The notes: a model not told the origin generated them from the letters alone. Positions 45,068-54,984 are shown, counted from the stretch's first letter. The stretch: 64,000 bases of DNA from Rhodocyclaceae bacterium (GCA_023150275.1 JAKLLG010000009.1:1-64000), one strand, 5' to 3'. Made by a program: numbers and translations.

Positions 45068-46315
45068 ATGGCCGAATCCTTTACTGCATTGTTCCTCGGC
45101 GCGCTTGCGCTCTCGATCTCGCTACGGCTCTGGCTTGCCCTCCGGCAAATCCGCCATGTACGCGCCCGGCGCAATCAGGTTCCGGCTGAATTTGCCGACC
45201 GCATCTCGGCGGCAGCACATGCCAAGGCCGCCGATTACACCATCGCCAGGGTACGTTTCGGCCGCGTCGCGCTGGCCGTTGAGACGGCGCTGCTGCTGAC
45301 TTTCACGCTCGCCGGCGGTATCGACACACTGACCGGTTTCTGGCAGCGGCACGCCTCCGGTTCGCTCGCCGGGCTCGCGCTCATCCTCTCGGTGCTGGCG
45401 ATCTCCGGCGCAGCCGACATACCGCTTGCCTGGTGGCGGCAGTTCGTGATGGAGGAGAAGTTCGGATTCAACCGGATGACGCCACGCCTGTTCGTGATCG
45501 ACCTGCTCAAAGGCGCCCTGCTCGCGGCGGCAATCGGTACGCCGGTAATTCTCATCGTGCTCTGGCTGATGGCGGCGATGGGGTCGCTGTGGTGGCTTCA
45601 TGTCTGGGGCTTCTGGTGCGCGCTCAATCTGATCATCATGTTCGTCTTTCCGACCTGGATCGCACCGCTCTTCAACAAATTCGAACCGCTGCCCGAAGGT
45701 GAGGTCCGGACACGCGTCGAAGCCTTGCTTGCGCGCTGCGGTTTCCGCTCCGGCGGTCTTTTCGTGATGGACGGGTCGAAACGCTCGGCGCACGGCAACG
45801 CCTATTTCACCGGCTTTGGCAGAAATAAGCGCATCGTCTTCTTCGACACCCTGCTCAACCGCCTGCAAGCGCCGGAAATCGAGGCGGTGCTCGCCCACGA
45901 ACTGGGGCATTTCAGTCATCGCCACATCGTCAAGCGCATTGCGATGATGTTCGCGCTGTCCTTCGTCTTTCTCGCCATCCTCGGGCAGTTGATCGATGCA
46001 CCGTGGTTCTACGAGGGGCTCGGTGTCGCGACCGATGCTGCCAATCATGCGGTGGCACTCGTGCTGTTCTTTCTCGTGATGCCGGTCTTCGCCTTTCCGC
46101 TCACGCCACTCGGCAGCCTGCTCTCGCGCCGCAACGAATTCGAGGCCGACCGCTATGCGGCGCGCCACGCACATAGCGACGACCTGATCCGCGCGCTGGT
46201 AAAGCTCTATGAAGACAATGCATCGACGCTGACGCCCGACCCGCTGCATTCGCTGTTCTACGATTCACACCCCCCGGCAGCAATCCGCATCGCCCATCTG
46301 CAGGCTGCCTCCTGA
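45068..46315 (+). CDS. M48-family membrane zinc protease (Ste24/CAAX type)
   Basis: 415 residues with about seven hydrophobic helices. The zinc site is [13 protein letters not shown] (HExxH), with the third ligand in [15 protein letters not shown]. Closely resembles Ste24/CAAX prenyl protease 1 homologues of proteobacteria, thought to act in membrane protein quality control; there is no prenylation in these bacteria. The TGA overlaps the ATG of rsgA by one base. Confidence 0.92.
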   Translation: MAESFTALFLGALALSISLRLWLALRQIRHVRARRNQVPAEFADRISAAAHAKAADYTIARVRFGRVALAVETALLLTFTLAGGIDTLTGFWQRHASGSLAGLALILSVLAISGAADIPLAWWRQFVMEEKFGFNRMTPRLFVIDLLKGALLAAAIGTPVILIVLWLMAAMGSLWWLHVWGFWCALNLIIMFVFPTWIAPLFNKFEPLPEGEVRTRVEALLARCGFRSGGLFVMDGSKRSAHGNAYFTGFGRNKRIVFFDTLLNRLQAPEIEAVLAHELGHFSHRHIVKRIAMMFALSFVFLAILGQLIDAPWFYEGLGVATDAANHAVALVLFFLVMPVFAFPLTPLGSLLSRRNEFEADRYAARHAHSDDLIRALVKLYEDNASTLTPDPLHSLFYDSHPPAAIRIAHLQAAS

Positions 46316-47187
46316 TGCAGGATGCCCTCATCGTCGCAGCGCACGGACGCCAGTATCTGGTCGAACTCGCCGATGGCACCACCCTGCTCTGCTTTCCGCG
46401 CGGCAAGAAAAGTGACCTGGCCTGCGGGGACCGTGTCTCGGTGGGGATGGCAGGCGATGGCCGTGGGGTGATCGAGAAAGTCGACGCCCGCCACAGCCTG
46501 TTGTTCCGCTCGAACGAATTCCGCGAAAAACTGATTGCCGCCAACGTCACGCAGATGATCGTGGTCGTCGCGACGGAACCCTCCTTCTCCGACATGCTGA
46601 TCACGCGCTCCCTCGTCGCCGCAGCCAGTCAGCAGATCCGCCCCCTGCTCGTGCTCAACAAGTGCGATCTGGCAGCCCGTTTACCGGCCGCCCGCGCCGC
46701 GCTCGCGGTCTATGGCCGGCTCGGCTATGCGCTGCTTGAGCTGTCGGCACACGAAAGTATCGATATGCTGCGCCCGTATCTCGACAGACAGACGAGTGTG
46801 CTCGTCGGGCAATCGGGAATGGGGAAATCGACGCTGCTGAACGCGCTGATCCCGGATGCGCAGGCCGCCACCCGCGAGATATCTGCCGCCCTCGATACCG
46901 GCAAGCACACGACCACCCATGCGCGCCTCTACCATCTGGACGCGCATTCGCACCTGATCGATTCCCCGGGGTTGCAGGAATTCGGCTTGCACCATCTGGA
47001 CCTGCACGAACTCGAATCAGGCTTTCCGGAATTCACACCGCTGCTCGGCCAGTGTCGTTTTCGCGACTGTCGCCACGACCAGGAGCCAGGGTGTGCCTTG
47101 CGCAGCGCCCTTGAGAACGGTGAGATCGATCCGCGCCGGTTTGCCTGCTACCGCGCGCTGCGCACAGAGATCGGCAGGAAACGGTGA
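46315..47187 (+). CDS. rsgA: Ribosome small-subunit maturation GTPase RsgA
   Basis: 290 residues. Circularly permuted GTPase motifs in the order G4 (VLNKCDLA), G5 (LLELSA), G1 (LVGQSGMGKSTLLNAL) and G3 (HLIDSPGLQEFGL). The C-terminal zinc knuckle is CRFRDCRHDQEPGC. An N-terminal OB fold completes it. It acts late in 30S subunit assembly. It is coupled to the M48 protease gene (TGATG junction). Confidence 0.96.
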   Translation: MQDALIVAAHGRQYLVELADGTTLLCFPRGKKSDLACGDRVSVGMAGDGRGVIEKVDARHSLLFRSNEFREKLIAANVTQMIVVVATEPSFSDMLITRSLVAAASQQIRPLLVLNKCDLAARLPAARAALAVYGRLGYALLELSAHESIDMLRPYLDRQTSVLVGQSGMGKSTLLNALIPDAQAATREISAALDTGKHTTTHARLYHLDAHSHLIDSPGLQEFGLHHLDLHELESGFPEFTPLLGQCRFRDCRHDQEPGCALRSALENGEIDPRRFACYRALRTEIGRKR

Positions 47188-47222
47188 AACCCATGCGCCG
47201 GATCGCGAGTTAGAATGCAGCG

Positions 47223-47501
47223 ATGAGCGATATCGACATTTCCCGGACGCATGGAAAGACACTGGCCAAGGCGCGCAAGGCCGCACGTCACATGGCAGCG
47301 GAGTTGGAAGAAGAACTGGCGATGTCGGCAAGCTGGGAAGGTGACACGCTCAGCTTCGAGCGCCCCGGCGTGCGTGGCACGCTTGAGGTCGATGCCAAGG
47401 AGGTGCGAATCCGCATCAAGCTCGGCCTTCTCTTCTCCGCGTTCCGCCCCGTCATCGAGCGCGAGATTCACCAGTTCTTCGACGAGAACTTTCCCGTTTA
47501 G
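47223..47501 (+). CDS. PHA-granule-associated small protein family
   Basis: 92 residues matching the polyhydroxyalkanoic-acid-system family: start SDIDISRTHGKTLAKARKAARHMAAEL and the beta-rich middle WEGDTLSFERPGVRGTLEVDAKEVRIRI by parts, then GLLFSAFRPVIEREIHQFFDE. Family members are found near PHA synthesis genes; the exact role is unknown. Here there is no PHA synthase in the window, but a wax ester synthase lies next door. Confidence 0.82.
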   Translation: MSDIDISRTHGKTLAKARKAARHMAAELEEELAMSASWEGDTLSFERPGVRGTLEVDAKEVRIRIKLGLLFSAFRPVIEREIHQFFDENFPV

Positions 47502-47506
47502 CTTGC

Positions 47507-47773
47507 TCAGCCGCCAGCGGTTTTCAGGGCTGTTACCAGATCGATGTACTGCTGTTTCGCGGCATCACTGTTCATTCCCTTCAGTTCTGCCCAGGCATCG
47601 AATTTCGCGCGCCCGACCATGTCGGTGAATCCCGGTCGCTTGCCCTGCACATCACCTTCGGAACCCTGTTTGTAGAGCGAATAGAGCCTGAGCAAGGTTG
47701 CGTTGTCCGGCCGCTCCGGCAAGGTTTTCGAAGCTGCGACAGCCGCCTCGAAACTGGATTTGAGATCACTCAT
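47507..47773 (-). CDS. Acyl-CoA-binding protein
   Basis: 88 residues with the ACBP four-helix signature: SFEAAVAASKTLPERPDNATLLRLYSLYKQGSEGDV by parts, then KRPGFTDMVGRAKFDAWAELKGMNSDAAKQQYIDLV. The Tyr, Lys and Trp residues that bind CoA in ACBPs are present. The ATG at 47773 has GGAGGAG upstream. It binds and buffers long-chain acyl-CoA. It diverges from the wax ester synthase gene, whose substrate it would carry. Confidence 0.93.
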   Translation of the reverse strand: MSDLKSSFEAAVAASKTLPERPDNATLLRLYSLYKQGSEGDVQGKRPGFTDMVGRAKFDAWAELKGMNSDAAKQQYIDLVTALKTAGG

Positions 47774-47857
47774 TCGCTTCTCCTCCGGCAATGGGTTTTG
47801 AATGTCATCGTGCTCCGTATTATATTGGCTGACCGACCGCTGAGGAGCCAATCAAGC

Positions 47858-49360
47858 ATGACCAACCGCGAACGCATCTCGCATGTGGATACTGCGTGGC
47901 TGCGCATGGACAGACCGACCAATCTGATGCAGATCGTCGGCGTCATGATCTTTGACGGGCGCATCGATTTTCCGCGACTGAAGCGCACCGTCGAGGCGCG
48001 CCTGCTGCGCTACCGTCGCTTTCGTCAGTGCGCGACGATCGAGGGAAATGGCGCCTGGTGGGTTGACGATCGCAACTTCGATCTCGACGCCCATCTCAAA
48101 CACACCCTGCTCCCCTTTCCGGGCGGCACCCGGGAGTTGCAGCACTACGTCGCCGAACTGGCGAGCACGCCGCTCAATCCGCATCGCCCGCTCTGGGAGT
48201 TTCAGGTCGTCGAAATGGAAACCGGCGATTCTGCGCTGGTAGCCCGCATTCACCATGCCATTGCCGACGGCATCGCACTGATTGGCGTCATGATGTCGCT
48301 GACCGATCTCAATGCCGATGCCGCGGAAGATACGCCGTCGCCGCCGCTGCACCAGATGACATCGGACGAGGGCGAGGATCACGACGGTCTTGGCGATCTC
48401 TTCTGGCGCTGGATCTTTCAACCGCTTTCCGACGCAACAATCACGGCGATACGGCTCTCCGGCAATATCTGGGTCAAGTACGTCGGCCTGATGCTTGACC
48501 CCGGCAAGGCGCTGGAATACGCAAGGCTTGGCACCGGCATCGCAACCGAAGTCGGCAGGCTGGCGATGATGCCGGACGACTCGGCGACCCGTTTCAAGGG
48601 CGACCCGGGCATCACCAAGGCGGTGGCATGGTCGGAGCCCATTTCGTTGCCGGAGGTCAAGGCGGTCGGCAAGATACTCGGCTGCTCGGTGAACGACATG
48701 CTGCTCGCGTCGGCCGCCGGCGCACTGCGCGCCTACCTCGCCGAGAAGGGAGACCCCGTCAGCGACGTCGAGATCCGCGCCTTGGTACCGGTCAACCTGC
48801 GCCGCGCCGGCGACGAAGAGCAACTCGGCAACCGCTTCGGGCTGGTCGCGCTTGAACTGCCGGTTGGAGTGGAAAACCCGCTCGCGCGCCTCTACGCAAC
48901 GCGACAGCGCATGGAGTCGCTCAAGGGATCGCTGCAGGCGATGCTGACGCTCTCCATACTTGGCGCCGTCGGCATGGCACCGAAGTTCGTGCAGCAGCAG
49001 ATTCTCGATCTGCTTGCGAACAAGGCCAGCGCAGTGATGACCAATGTGCCGGGACCGCAACAGCCGCTATGGTTCGCCGGCAGCCAACTGAAACAGCAGA
49101 TGTTCTGGGTGCCTCAGTCCGGCAAGATCGGCATGGGGGTCTCGATCCTGTCCTACGACAACAAGGTTCAGTTCGGATTGATTACCGACCACGCGCGCAT
49201 TCCGGATCCGGAACGAATTGTCGCCCGTTTCGCGAGCGAGTTCGAAAAGCTGCTCTGGCTTGTCCTGATGGAGCCATGGGACCGCCTTGCAGACCCACAG
49301 GCGGTGGAATCCGCGCTCAGCGAGATCAGCAAAGCTACGCGCCGCAACACCCGGCACTGA
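47858..49360 (+). CDS. Wax ester synthase / diacylglycerol acyltransferase (WS/DGAT)
   Basis: 500 residues from ATG 47858. The catalytic HHxxxDG motif is IHHAIADGIAL (His132, His133, Asp137), preceded by the PLWEF segment; later ALVPVNLRR and the C-terminal NVPGPQQPLWFAG are typical. It esterifies acyl-CoA to long alcohols or diacylglycerol, making neutral-lipid reserves. It shares a short divergent promoter region with the ACBP gene (47774-47857). Its sequence resembles proteobacterial WS/DGATs; which lipid is made is not evident. Confidence 0.92.
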   Translation: MTNRERISHVDTAWLRMDRPTNLMQIVGVMIFDGRIDFPRLKRTVEARLLRYRRFRQCATIEGNGAWWVDDRNFDLDAHLKHTLLPFPGGTRELQHYVAELASTPLNPHRPLWEFQVVEMETGDSALVARIHHAIADGIALIGVMMSLTDLNADAAEDTPSPPLHQMTSDEGEDHDGLGDLFWRWIFQPLSDATITAIRLSGNIWVKYVGLMLDPGKALEYARLGTGIATEVGRLAMMPDDSATRFKGDPGITKAVAWSEPISLPEVKAVGKILGCSVNDMLLASAAGALRAYLAEKGDPVSDVEIRALVPVNLRRAGDEEQLGNRFGLVALELPVGVENPLARLYATRQRMESLKGSLQAMLTLSILGAVGMAPKFVQQQILDLLANKASAVMTNVPGPQQPLWFAGSQLKQQMFWVPQSGKIGMGVSILSYDNKVQFGLITDHARIPDPERIVARFASEFEKLLWLVLMEPWDRLADPQAVESALSEISKATRRNTRH

Positions 49361-49374
49361 CCAGAGCCGGGGCC

Positions 49375-49521
49375 TTACTCGGCCTTGTCGCCGTCCTGCG
49401 GTTGTTCGTCCATCTTCTTCTTGAAGAAGCGTGCGTAGGCGATCGACATGCCGATCGTGAATGCGATCACGAACAGGCTGAACAAACCGAAATCACTCTT
49501 GAAAAGCAGTTCCCAGGCCAT
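49375..49521 (-). CDS. DUF3149 short membrane protein
   Basis: 48 residues: MAWELLFKSDFGLFSLFVIAF by parts, a single helix (to about 32), then ARFFKKKMDEQPQDGDKAE. This matches DUF3149, short single-pass proteins found with cbb3 oxidase assembly genes. A GGGGGAG site precedes ATG 49521. Last gene of the ccoG-fixH group, 17 bases after fixH. Confidence 0.82.
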   Translation of the reverse strand: MAWELLFKSDFGLFSLFVIAFTIGMSIAYARFFKKKMDEQPQDGDKAE

Positions 49522-49538
49522 AAGGACTCCCCCTTCGT

Positions 49539-50057
49539 TCAATTCACTGGCGCCGCAGCCTGCAGGCGTAGCGCGGGCTGTGCATCGACATTCCATTCCG
49601 CAGCGAGTCGCCAGTTCCGCGCCTCATCCTCAAGCTGCACATGCCAGCGGCCACGCAGCGGTGTATCGAGGCGGGTAACGTAATAACCGGCATCGCCGCG
49701 CTGCAGCGTCAGATGCTGATCCTGCCCAGCACGGGTCGGATGCACGATATGCAGTGTCAGGCGCTCCGGGAAATCCCGGGCATTCTTCGCCATCAGAAAC
49801 AGCCTCACCTCTCGCCCGTTTCCAAGCATCAGATCAGCGGTCAGCCCCATGCCGGCAGCCACCTGGTCACGCGCGACGTGCTGCTTGACCGCAAGACCCT
49901 GCTTGTAATAATCGTCTTCGACAAGACCATCGTTGCTGACGAACGCCAGCCAGGCGGTAACGAAACCGGCGACGACGACGATGGCGGGACCTGCCATCAG
50001 GAACCAGGGCCAAGGCTCCCGGTACCACGGCCGAACATCGGTACTTTTCTGGTTCAT
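49539..50057 (-). CDS. ccoH: CcoH/FixH family cbb3 oxidase assembly protein
   Basis: 172 residues. The FixH pattern shows as WYREPWPWFLMAGPAIVVVAGFVTAWLA by parts with one membrane helix, then DDYYKQGLAVKQ and a C-terminal periplasmic beta domain (GYYVTRLDTPLRGRWHVQLED). Needed for stability of the assembled cbb3 oxidase. It overlaps the ccoG stop by 4 bases. Confidence 0.92.
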   Translation of the reverse strand: MNQKSTDVRPWYREPWPWFLMAGPAIVVVAGFVTAWLAFVSNDGLVEDDYYKQGLAVKQHVARDQVAAGMGLTADLMLGNGREVRLFLMAKNARDFPERLTLHIVHPTRAGQDQHLTLQRGDAGYYVTRLDTPLRGRWHVQLEDEARNWRLAAEWNVDAQPALRLQAAAPVN

Positions 50058-51469
50058 GGCATCAGGAACGCGGCTTTTTCGCGCACGGCAATCTTGTCGT
50101 GATTCTGCGCGACGATTTCGAAATGGATCTCGTTGGAGCCGCGCTTGCCGCTCTCTGCATCGCTGCGCACCGCGACAGTTACCGTCTTGCTGCTTGCCGC
50201 AGGCACCTCGACAATCCGCTCGCCTGCTATCTCGATGCCCTGCAGACCGCTGACGGACAAGGCGAAACGGTGCATCGATTCACCGGTATTCGAGATATGC
50301 AGGGTATACAGATTCTCGATCCGGCCATCGTCTGCCTCGCGGCTGAGCACGGAACGATCGCGCATCACATCCACCTTGAGCGGCACGCGCGTTGCCATCG
50401 ACCAGGCTGTGGCGATGATGATCGCAAACAGGATGCCGCCGTAGATCAGGGTACGCGGGCGCAGCAGATGGGCAACGATATCCTTGCTCGTATAGCGTTT
50501 CTCCAGCGCATTCTCGGTCGAATAACGGATCAGCCCGCGCGGATAGCCGACCTTGTCCATCACCTGGTCGCAGACATCGATGCACGCCGCACAGGCGATG
50601 CACTCCATCTGCAGGCCGTCACGGATATCGATACCGGTCGGACAGACCTGCACACAGAGGCTGCAATCGACGCAATCCCCCAGCCCCTTCGCCTTGTAGT
50701 CGACACCTTTCTTGCGCGCCCCGCGCGGTTCGCCGCGGACTGGATCGTAGGAGATGATCAGCGTATCCGGATCGAACATCACCCCCTGAAAACGCGCGTA
50801 AGGACACATGTACTTGCAGACCTGCTCGCGCAGGAAACCCGCCTGCATGTAGAGAAAGCCCGCATAGAAAAGGATCCAGAACCACTCCCACGGACCGAAG
50901 GACAAGGTCGTTGCCGAAGCGATCAGTTCGTGAATCGGCGTGAAATAGCCGACGAAGGTAAATCCGGTCCACAGCGACACTGCCAGCCACAACGCGTGCT
51001 TGACGGCCTTGAGCCGCCACCAGCGGGCATTGCGCGGGCCTTTGTCGAGCTTCATCCGCGCCGGGCGCTCACCTTCCACCTTGGTCTCGATCCACAGCAG
51101 GATTTCGGTGTAGACGGTCTGGGGGCAGACATAGCCACAGAACAGGCGCCCGCCGATCGCGGTGACGAGAAACAGTGCATACGCCGAGATGATCAGCAGG
51201 ATTGCGAGATAGAGCACATCCTGCGGCCACAGCACGAGGCCGAACAGATAGAACTTGCGCTCGACGACGTGGAACAGGATGGCCTGACGCCCATTCCATT
51301 CCAGCCAGCACGTGCCGTAGAAGATGATCTGCGTGAACCACACCATCGCCCAACGCCAGTTGGCGAAGAGTCCGGTCACACTTCGTGGATAGACCTTCTT
51401 GTGCTTTTCGTACAGGGTGATTGTCTGGACGACGGGAGCTTGCGTGCCGCTGTCGTTCGGCTCGTTCAT
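50054..51469 (-). CDS. ccoG: Cytochrome c oxidase accessory protein CcoG (FixG/RdxA)
   Basis: 471 residues with about five helices. The NapH-like start (YPRSVTGLFANWRWAMVWFTQIIFYGTCWLEWNGR by parts) and RLFCGYVCPQTVYTEI. Two cluster-binding runs follow: CVDCSLCVQVCPTGIDI and CIACAACIDVCDQVMDKVG. A C-terminal Ig-like periplasmic domain (about 380-470). CcoG reduces copper for delivery to the CuB site of cbb3 oxidase. The intergenic region (51470-51575) may contain its promoter. Confidence 0.96.
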   Translation of the reverse strand: MNEPNDSGTQAPVVQTITLYEKHKKVYPRSVTGLFANWRWAMVWFTQIIFYGTCWLEWNGRQAILFHVVERKFYLFGLVLWPQDVLYLAILLIISAYALFLVTAIGGRLFCGYVCPQTVYTEILLWIETKVEGERPARMKLDKGPRNARWWRLKAVKHALWLAVSLWTGFTFVGYFTPIHELIASATTLSFGPWEWFWILFYAGFLYMQAGFLREQVCKYMCPYARFQGVMFDPDTLIISYDPVRGEPRGARKKGVDYKAKGLGDCVDCSLCVQVCPTGIDIRDGLQMECIACAACIDVCDQVMDKVGYPRGLIRYSTENALEKRYTSKDIVAHLLRPRTLIYGGILFAIIIATAWSMATRVPLKVDVMRDRSVLSREADDGRIENLYTLHISNTGESMHRFALSVSGLQGIEIAGERIVEVPAASSKTVTVAVRSDAESGKRGSNEIHFEIVAQNHDKIAVREKAAFLMP

Positions 51470-51575
51470 TTGAATTTCCTGACCTGCTTCAGAATTTCAC
51501 GAACTACTGATATGCAACTGATTCGTTCATGCAATTATGACGGAAATCAGCCTTGATTGATGGTGCTGCGCACTG

Positions 51576-51603
51576 GACGGGCAGCGCGCAAGCGCCGCCC
51601 GTC
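51576..51603. terminator. Large hairpin after ccoP
   Basis: GACGGGC (51576-51582) with GCCCGTC (51597-51603), and inner GCGC (51584-51587) with GCGC (51592-51595), form an 11-bp stem with one A-C mismatch and a GCAA loop. It lies 10 bases past the ccoP stop. No T-run follows, so it may be an RNA-stabilising or Rho-assisted hairpin rather than an intrinsic terminator. Confidence 0.5.
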
Positions 51604-51613
51604 AGTCAAGAAA

Positions 51614-52531
51614 TCACTTCTTGTCGCCAGCCGCTGAGAGCCCGAAGACATAAGCGGACAGCACATGTACCTTGCCTTCGCCCAGGAACTCCTGCCAGGC
51701 AGGCATTTTATTCTGGCGGCCCTTGGTGATGGTTTCGACGATCGTCGTCTCGCTGCTGCCGTACAACCATACCTTGTCGGTCAGGTTCGGCGCCCCCAGA
51801 GCCTGCATGCCAGTACCATCCGCGCCATGACAGGCGGCGCAGGCATTCGCGAACTTTTCCTTGCCCTTGCCGGCGAGCAGCGAGTCGTGCGTCAGCCCGG
51901 ACAGGGAGCGCACATAATGCGCAACCTCGCGCGCGCCTGAGGCGCCGCCGACGGCTTCCTCATTCCCGCCGTATGGCGGCATCATGCCCTGGCGGCCATT
52001 GGCGATCGTCTCGACGATCTGTTCCGGTTCGCCGCCGTAGAGCCAATCCTTGTCGGTCAGATTCGGGAAGCCCTTGGAACCCTTGGCATCCGCGCCATGA
52101 CACTGCATGCAGTAGGTCAGGTACAGACGACGGCCCATTTCCATCGCCTCCGTGTCAGCGGCAACAGCCTTCACATCCATCTTGAGGTACTTGTCGAACA
52201 GCGGCTTGACCGCTGCATCAACCTGCTCGACTTCCTTCTGGTGCTGCCCTGCCGAGGACCAGCCGAAGATGCCCTGGAAGCGGCCGAGGCCGGGATAGAG
52301 CACCAGATACGCCAGTGAGAACACGATCGTGATGTAGAACATCCAGCTCCACCACTTCGGCATCGGGTTGTTGTATTCCTCCAGCGTCTCATCCCAGACG
52401 TGCCCGCAGGTCTTGCCGGCATTGAACTTGGATTTGCTCTGCACCCAGAGGAGCAGCGCGCAGGCGAAAATGCTGACCAGTACGGTAATGATGACGTACC
52501 AGTTCCAGAACTCATTCACAAAATCGCTCAT
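51614..52531 (-). CDS. ccoP: cbb3 cytochrome oxidase subunit III, dihaem cytochrome c
   Basis: 305 residues. N-terminal helices (12-32 and 58-80), then two c-type haem sites: CMQCHG and CAACHG. Distal Met ligands are likely in GMMPPYGG and KMPAWQEF. The segment TCGHVWDETLEEYNNPMPKWWSWMFYIT by parts is the classic CcoP start. Electron entry subunit of the high-affinity oxidase. Confidence 0.97.
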   Translation of the reverse strand: MSDFVNEFWNWYVIITVLVSIFACALLLWVQSKSKFNAGKTCGHVWDETLEEYNNPMPKWWSWMFYITIVFSLAYLVLYPGLGRFQGIFGWSSAGQHQKEVEQVDAAVKPLFDKYLKMDVKAVAADTEAMEMGRRLYLTYCMQCHGADAKGSKGFPNLTDKDWLYGGEPEQIVETIANGRQGMMPPYGGNEEAVGGASGAREVAHYVRSLSGLTHDSLLAGKGKEKFANACAACHGADGTGMQALGAPNLTDKVWLYGSSETTIVETITKGRQNKMPAWQEFLGEGKVHVLSAYVFGLSAAGDKK

Positions 52532-52542
52532 GATCTTTCCCT

Positions 52543-52719
52543 TTATTTTTTATGACGACCACCGGGGTGGACCGTCTCGCCTTCATCTTCTGCGAACGGG
52601 GCATTGGCGGCTTCCTCGAAGCGCTGGTTGCCACCCTTGCCGTAGGCCCACCAGACGATGCACAGGAATGCCGCGAACGACAGCACCGTCACCAGGGCAC
52701 GCAGATCGTTGACGTCCAT
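52543..52719 (-). CDS. ccoQ: cbb3 oxidase small subunit CcoQ
   Basis: 58 residues: MDVNDLRALVTVLSFAAF by parts, then LCIVWWAYGKGGNQRFEEAANAPF. This is the single-helix CcoQ/FixQ pattern. The ATG at 52719 sits 3 bases after the ccoO stop and the TAA 11 bases before ccoP, so it is within the operon. It stabilises CcoP in the complex. Confidence 0.95.
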   Translation of the reverse strand: MDVNDLRALVTVLSFAAFLCIVWWAYGKGGNQRFEEAANAPFAEDEGETVHPGGRHKK

Positions 52720-52722
52720 GGC

Positions 52723-53349
52723 TTACCTGCCGGCTCCGGACTTGAGGGCAGTGCCCAGTCCCTGCAGATAGGCGATCAGCACTTCCATCTCGGTCTTGTC
52801 GCCGATGGCCGCCTTGGCGCCCTTGATGTCCTCGTCCGAGTAAGGAACGCCGACGCTTGTGAGACCGCGCAACTTGCTTTCGATATCCACACCGACGGTA
52901 TCCTTGGCCGCGCGTTTGGCAAGCCACGGGTAGGCTGGCATGTTCGACTCGGGAACGACGTCGCGTGGCTGCATCAGGTGCGCAACGTGCCACTCATCCG
53001 AATAGCGGCCGCCGACGCGGGCAAGATCCGGGCCGGTACGCTTCGAACCCCACTGGAACGGGTGATCGTAGACCGACTCACCCGCCACCGAGTAGTGGCC
53101 GTAACGCTCGGTTTCGGCGCGGAACGGGCGGATCATCTGCGAGTGGCAGTTGTAGCAGCCTTCGCGTTGATAGATGTCGCGGCCCGCAAGCTGCACGGCG
53201 TCGTAAGGCTTCAGCCCGGGTACCGGTTCGGTCGTCGATTTCTGGAAGAAGAGCGGAACGATTTCCAGGAGACCGCCGACACTGACCACGAGCACGGTCA
53301 GGACGATCATCAGGCCGACGTTACGTTCGATCTGGTCATGCGTAATCAT
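52723..53349 (-). CDS. ccoO: cbb3 cytochrome oxidase subunit II, monohaem cytochrome c
   Basis: 208 residues. An N-terminal helix ([22 protein letters not shown] by parts), then [24 protein letters not shown] by parts with the CxxCH haem site, and [10 protein letters not shown] at the end. Starts 18 bases after the ccoN stop. Confidence 0.97.
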   Translation of the reverse strand: MITHDQIERNVGLMIVLTVLVVSVGGLLEIVPLFFQKSTTEPVPGLKPYDAVQLAGRDIYQREGCYNCHSQMIRPFRAETERYGHYSVAGESVYDHPFQWGSKRTGPDLARVGGRYSDEWHVAHLMQPRDVVPESNMPAYPWLAKRAAKDTVGVDIESKLRGLTSVGVPYSDEDIKGAKAAIGDKTEMEVLIAYLQGLGTALKSGAGR

Positions 53350-53367
53350 GTTGTTTTTCTCCCTGAA

Positions 53368-54804
53368 TCAGGCGTGATGCCCGGCAGGCGCCAGCACCGG
53401 CGCATCGTCGGCCTTCCCACCGGCCATCGTCTTGAACATGTTGTAGGCCATGATCACCATGCCGGAGAGGAACAGCAGGCCTCCGATGAAGCGGATCGTC
53501 CAGAACGGGTAGCTGCCTTTCACCGATTCGACGAAGCTGTAGGTGAGCGTACCGTCCGGGTTCACCGCGCGCCACATCAGCCCCTGCATGACGCCGGCGA
53601 TCCACATCGAAGCGATGTAGAGCACCACACCGATCGTGGCTACCCAGAAGTGGACAGTGATCAGCTTCACGCTGAACATTTCCTGCTTGCCGAAAAGGCG
53701 GGGGATCAGATAGTAGATCGAACCAATCGACACCATCGCCACCCAGCCCAGCGCACCGGAATGCACGTGGCCGACCGTCCAGTCGGTGTAGTGCGACAGC
53801 GCGTTGACCGTCTTGATCGCCATCATCGGGCCTTCGAAGGTCGACATGCCGTAGAACGACAGCGAGGTGATCAGGAACTTCAGGATCGGGTCGTCGCGCA
53901 GTTTGTGCCAAGCGCCCTGCAGGGTCATGATGCCGTTGATCATGCCGCCCCAGGATGGCGCCAGCAGGATCAGCGAAAAGATCATGCCCACCGACTGGGT
54001 CCAGTCCGGCAGCGCGGTGTAGTGCAGGTGGTGCGGACCCGCCCACATGTAGGTGAAGATCAGCGCCCAGAAGTGCACGATCGAGAGGCGGTAGGAATAC
54101 ACCGGGCGACCAGCCTGCTTGGGCACGAAGTAGTACATCATGCCGAGGAAGCCTGCCGTCAGGAAGAAGCCGACAGCGTTGTGGCCATACCACCACTGGA
54201 TCATTGCATCCTGCGCACCGGCAAAGCACGAGTATGACTTCATCGGGAAGAACGAGACCGGCACGGCGCAGCTATTCACGATGTGCAGCAGCGCAACGGC
54301 AAGGATGAAGCCGCCGAAGAACCAGTTAGCGACGTAGATGTGGCTCACCGTACGCTTGGCGATCGTGCCGAAGAAGACGACAGCATAAGAGACCCAGACT
54401 GCGGCGATCAGCAGGTCGATCGGCCACTCGAGTTCGGCGTACTCCTTGCTCTGCGTCATACCCAACGGCAGCGTCACCGCAGCGAGCACGATGACGACCT
54501 GCCAGCCCCAGAAGGTAAACGCCGCGAGCGGGCCTGAAAACAGACGGGTATGGCAGGTACGCTGCACACACCAGTAGGAAGTGGCGAACAAGGCACAGCC
54601 GCCGAAGGCAAAAATCACGGCATTGGTATGCAAGGGACGCAAGCGGCCGTAGGACAACCATTCGATACCGTAGGTCAGGTCCGGCCAGACCAGTTGGGCA
54701 GCGATGAAGACGCCGACGGACATGCCGACGATGCCCCAGATGACGGCCATGACGGCGAATTGCCGCACTACCTTGTAGTTGTAATTGGATTGAGTTTCCG
54801 ACAT
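53368..54804 (-). CDS. ccoN: cbb3 cytochrome oxidase catalytic subunit I
   Basis: 478 residues, 12 helices. The conserved His ligands of haem b, haem b3 and CuB are in [54 protein letters not shown] by parts, and [11 protein letters not shown]. The His-Tyr cross-link pair typical of cbb3 is in [11 protein letters not shown]. High-affinity haem-copper oxygen reductase for microaerobic respiration. An AGAGGTGG site precedes ATG 54804 and a perfect FNR box lies 108 bases upstream. Confidence 0.98.
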   Translation of the reverse strand: MSETQSNYNYKVVRQFAVMAVIWGIVGMSVGVFIAAQLVWPDLTYGIEWLSYGRLRPLHTNAVIFAFGGCALFATSYWCVQRTCHTRLFSGPLAAFTFWGWQVVIVLAAVTLPLGMTQSKEYAELEWPIDLLIAAVWVSYAVVFFGTIAKRTVSHIYVANWFFGGFILAVALLHIVNSCAVPVSFFPMKSYSCFAGAQDAMIQWWYGHNAVGFFLTAGFLGMMYYFVPKQAGRPVYSYRLSIVHFWALIFTYMWAGPHHLHYTALPDWTQSVGMIFSLILLAPSWGGMINGIMTLQGAWHKLRDDPILKFLITSLSFYGMSTFEGPMMAIKTVNALSHYTDWTVGHVHSGALGWVAMVSIGSIYYLIPRLFGKQEMFSVKLITVHFWVATIGVVLYIASMWIAGVMQGLMWRAVNPDGTLTYSFVESVKGSYPFWTIRFIGGLLFLSGMVIMAYNMFKTMAGGKADDAPVLAPAGHHA

Positions 54805-54876
54805 GGAACCACCTCTTTATTTGAGAAAAGAAATGCCACTCATGATGCTACCCCCCTGAGGTACCACAGGTAGCGC

Positions 54877-54925
54877 ACTTCGGATGCTATTTTAACCTAG
54901 CTCGGAGCGTTTTGATGCACATCAA
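54877..54925 (-). promoter_or_regulatory. FNR-dependent promoter of ccoNOQP
   Basis: TTGAT-GCAC-ATCAA at 54912-54925 is a perfect match to the FNR/ANR consensus. Downstream on the minus strand, -10-like sequences TAAAAT and TAGCAT lie at the distance expected for class II activation, placing the start near 54877 and giving a leader of about 70 bases to the ccoN ATG. cbb3 operons are classic FNR/ANR targets. Confidence 0.88.
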
Positions 54926-54984
54926 GTTGCGCCGCACAATATCAACAAACCCTCAAAACGTGAGGGGATACCGGGCATAGGGCG

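Noticed and set aside
51470..51575. Search for an FNR box before ccoG
   Set aside because: Only half-sites such as TTGATTGAT were seen; no palindrome with the correct spacing.
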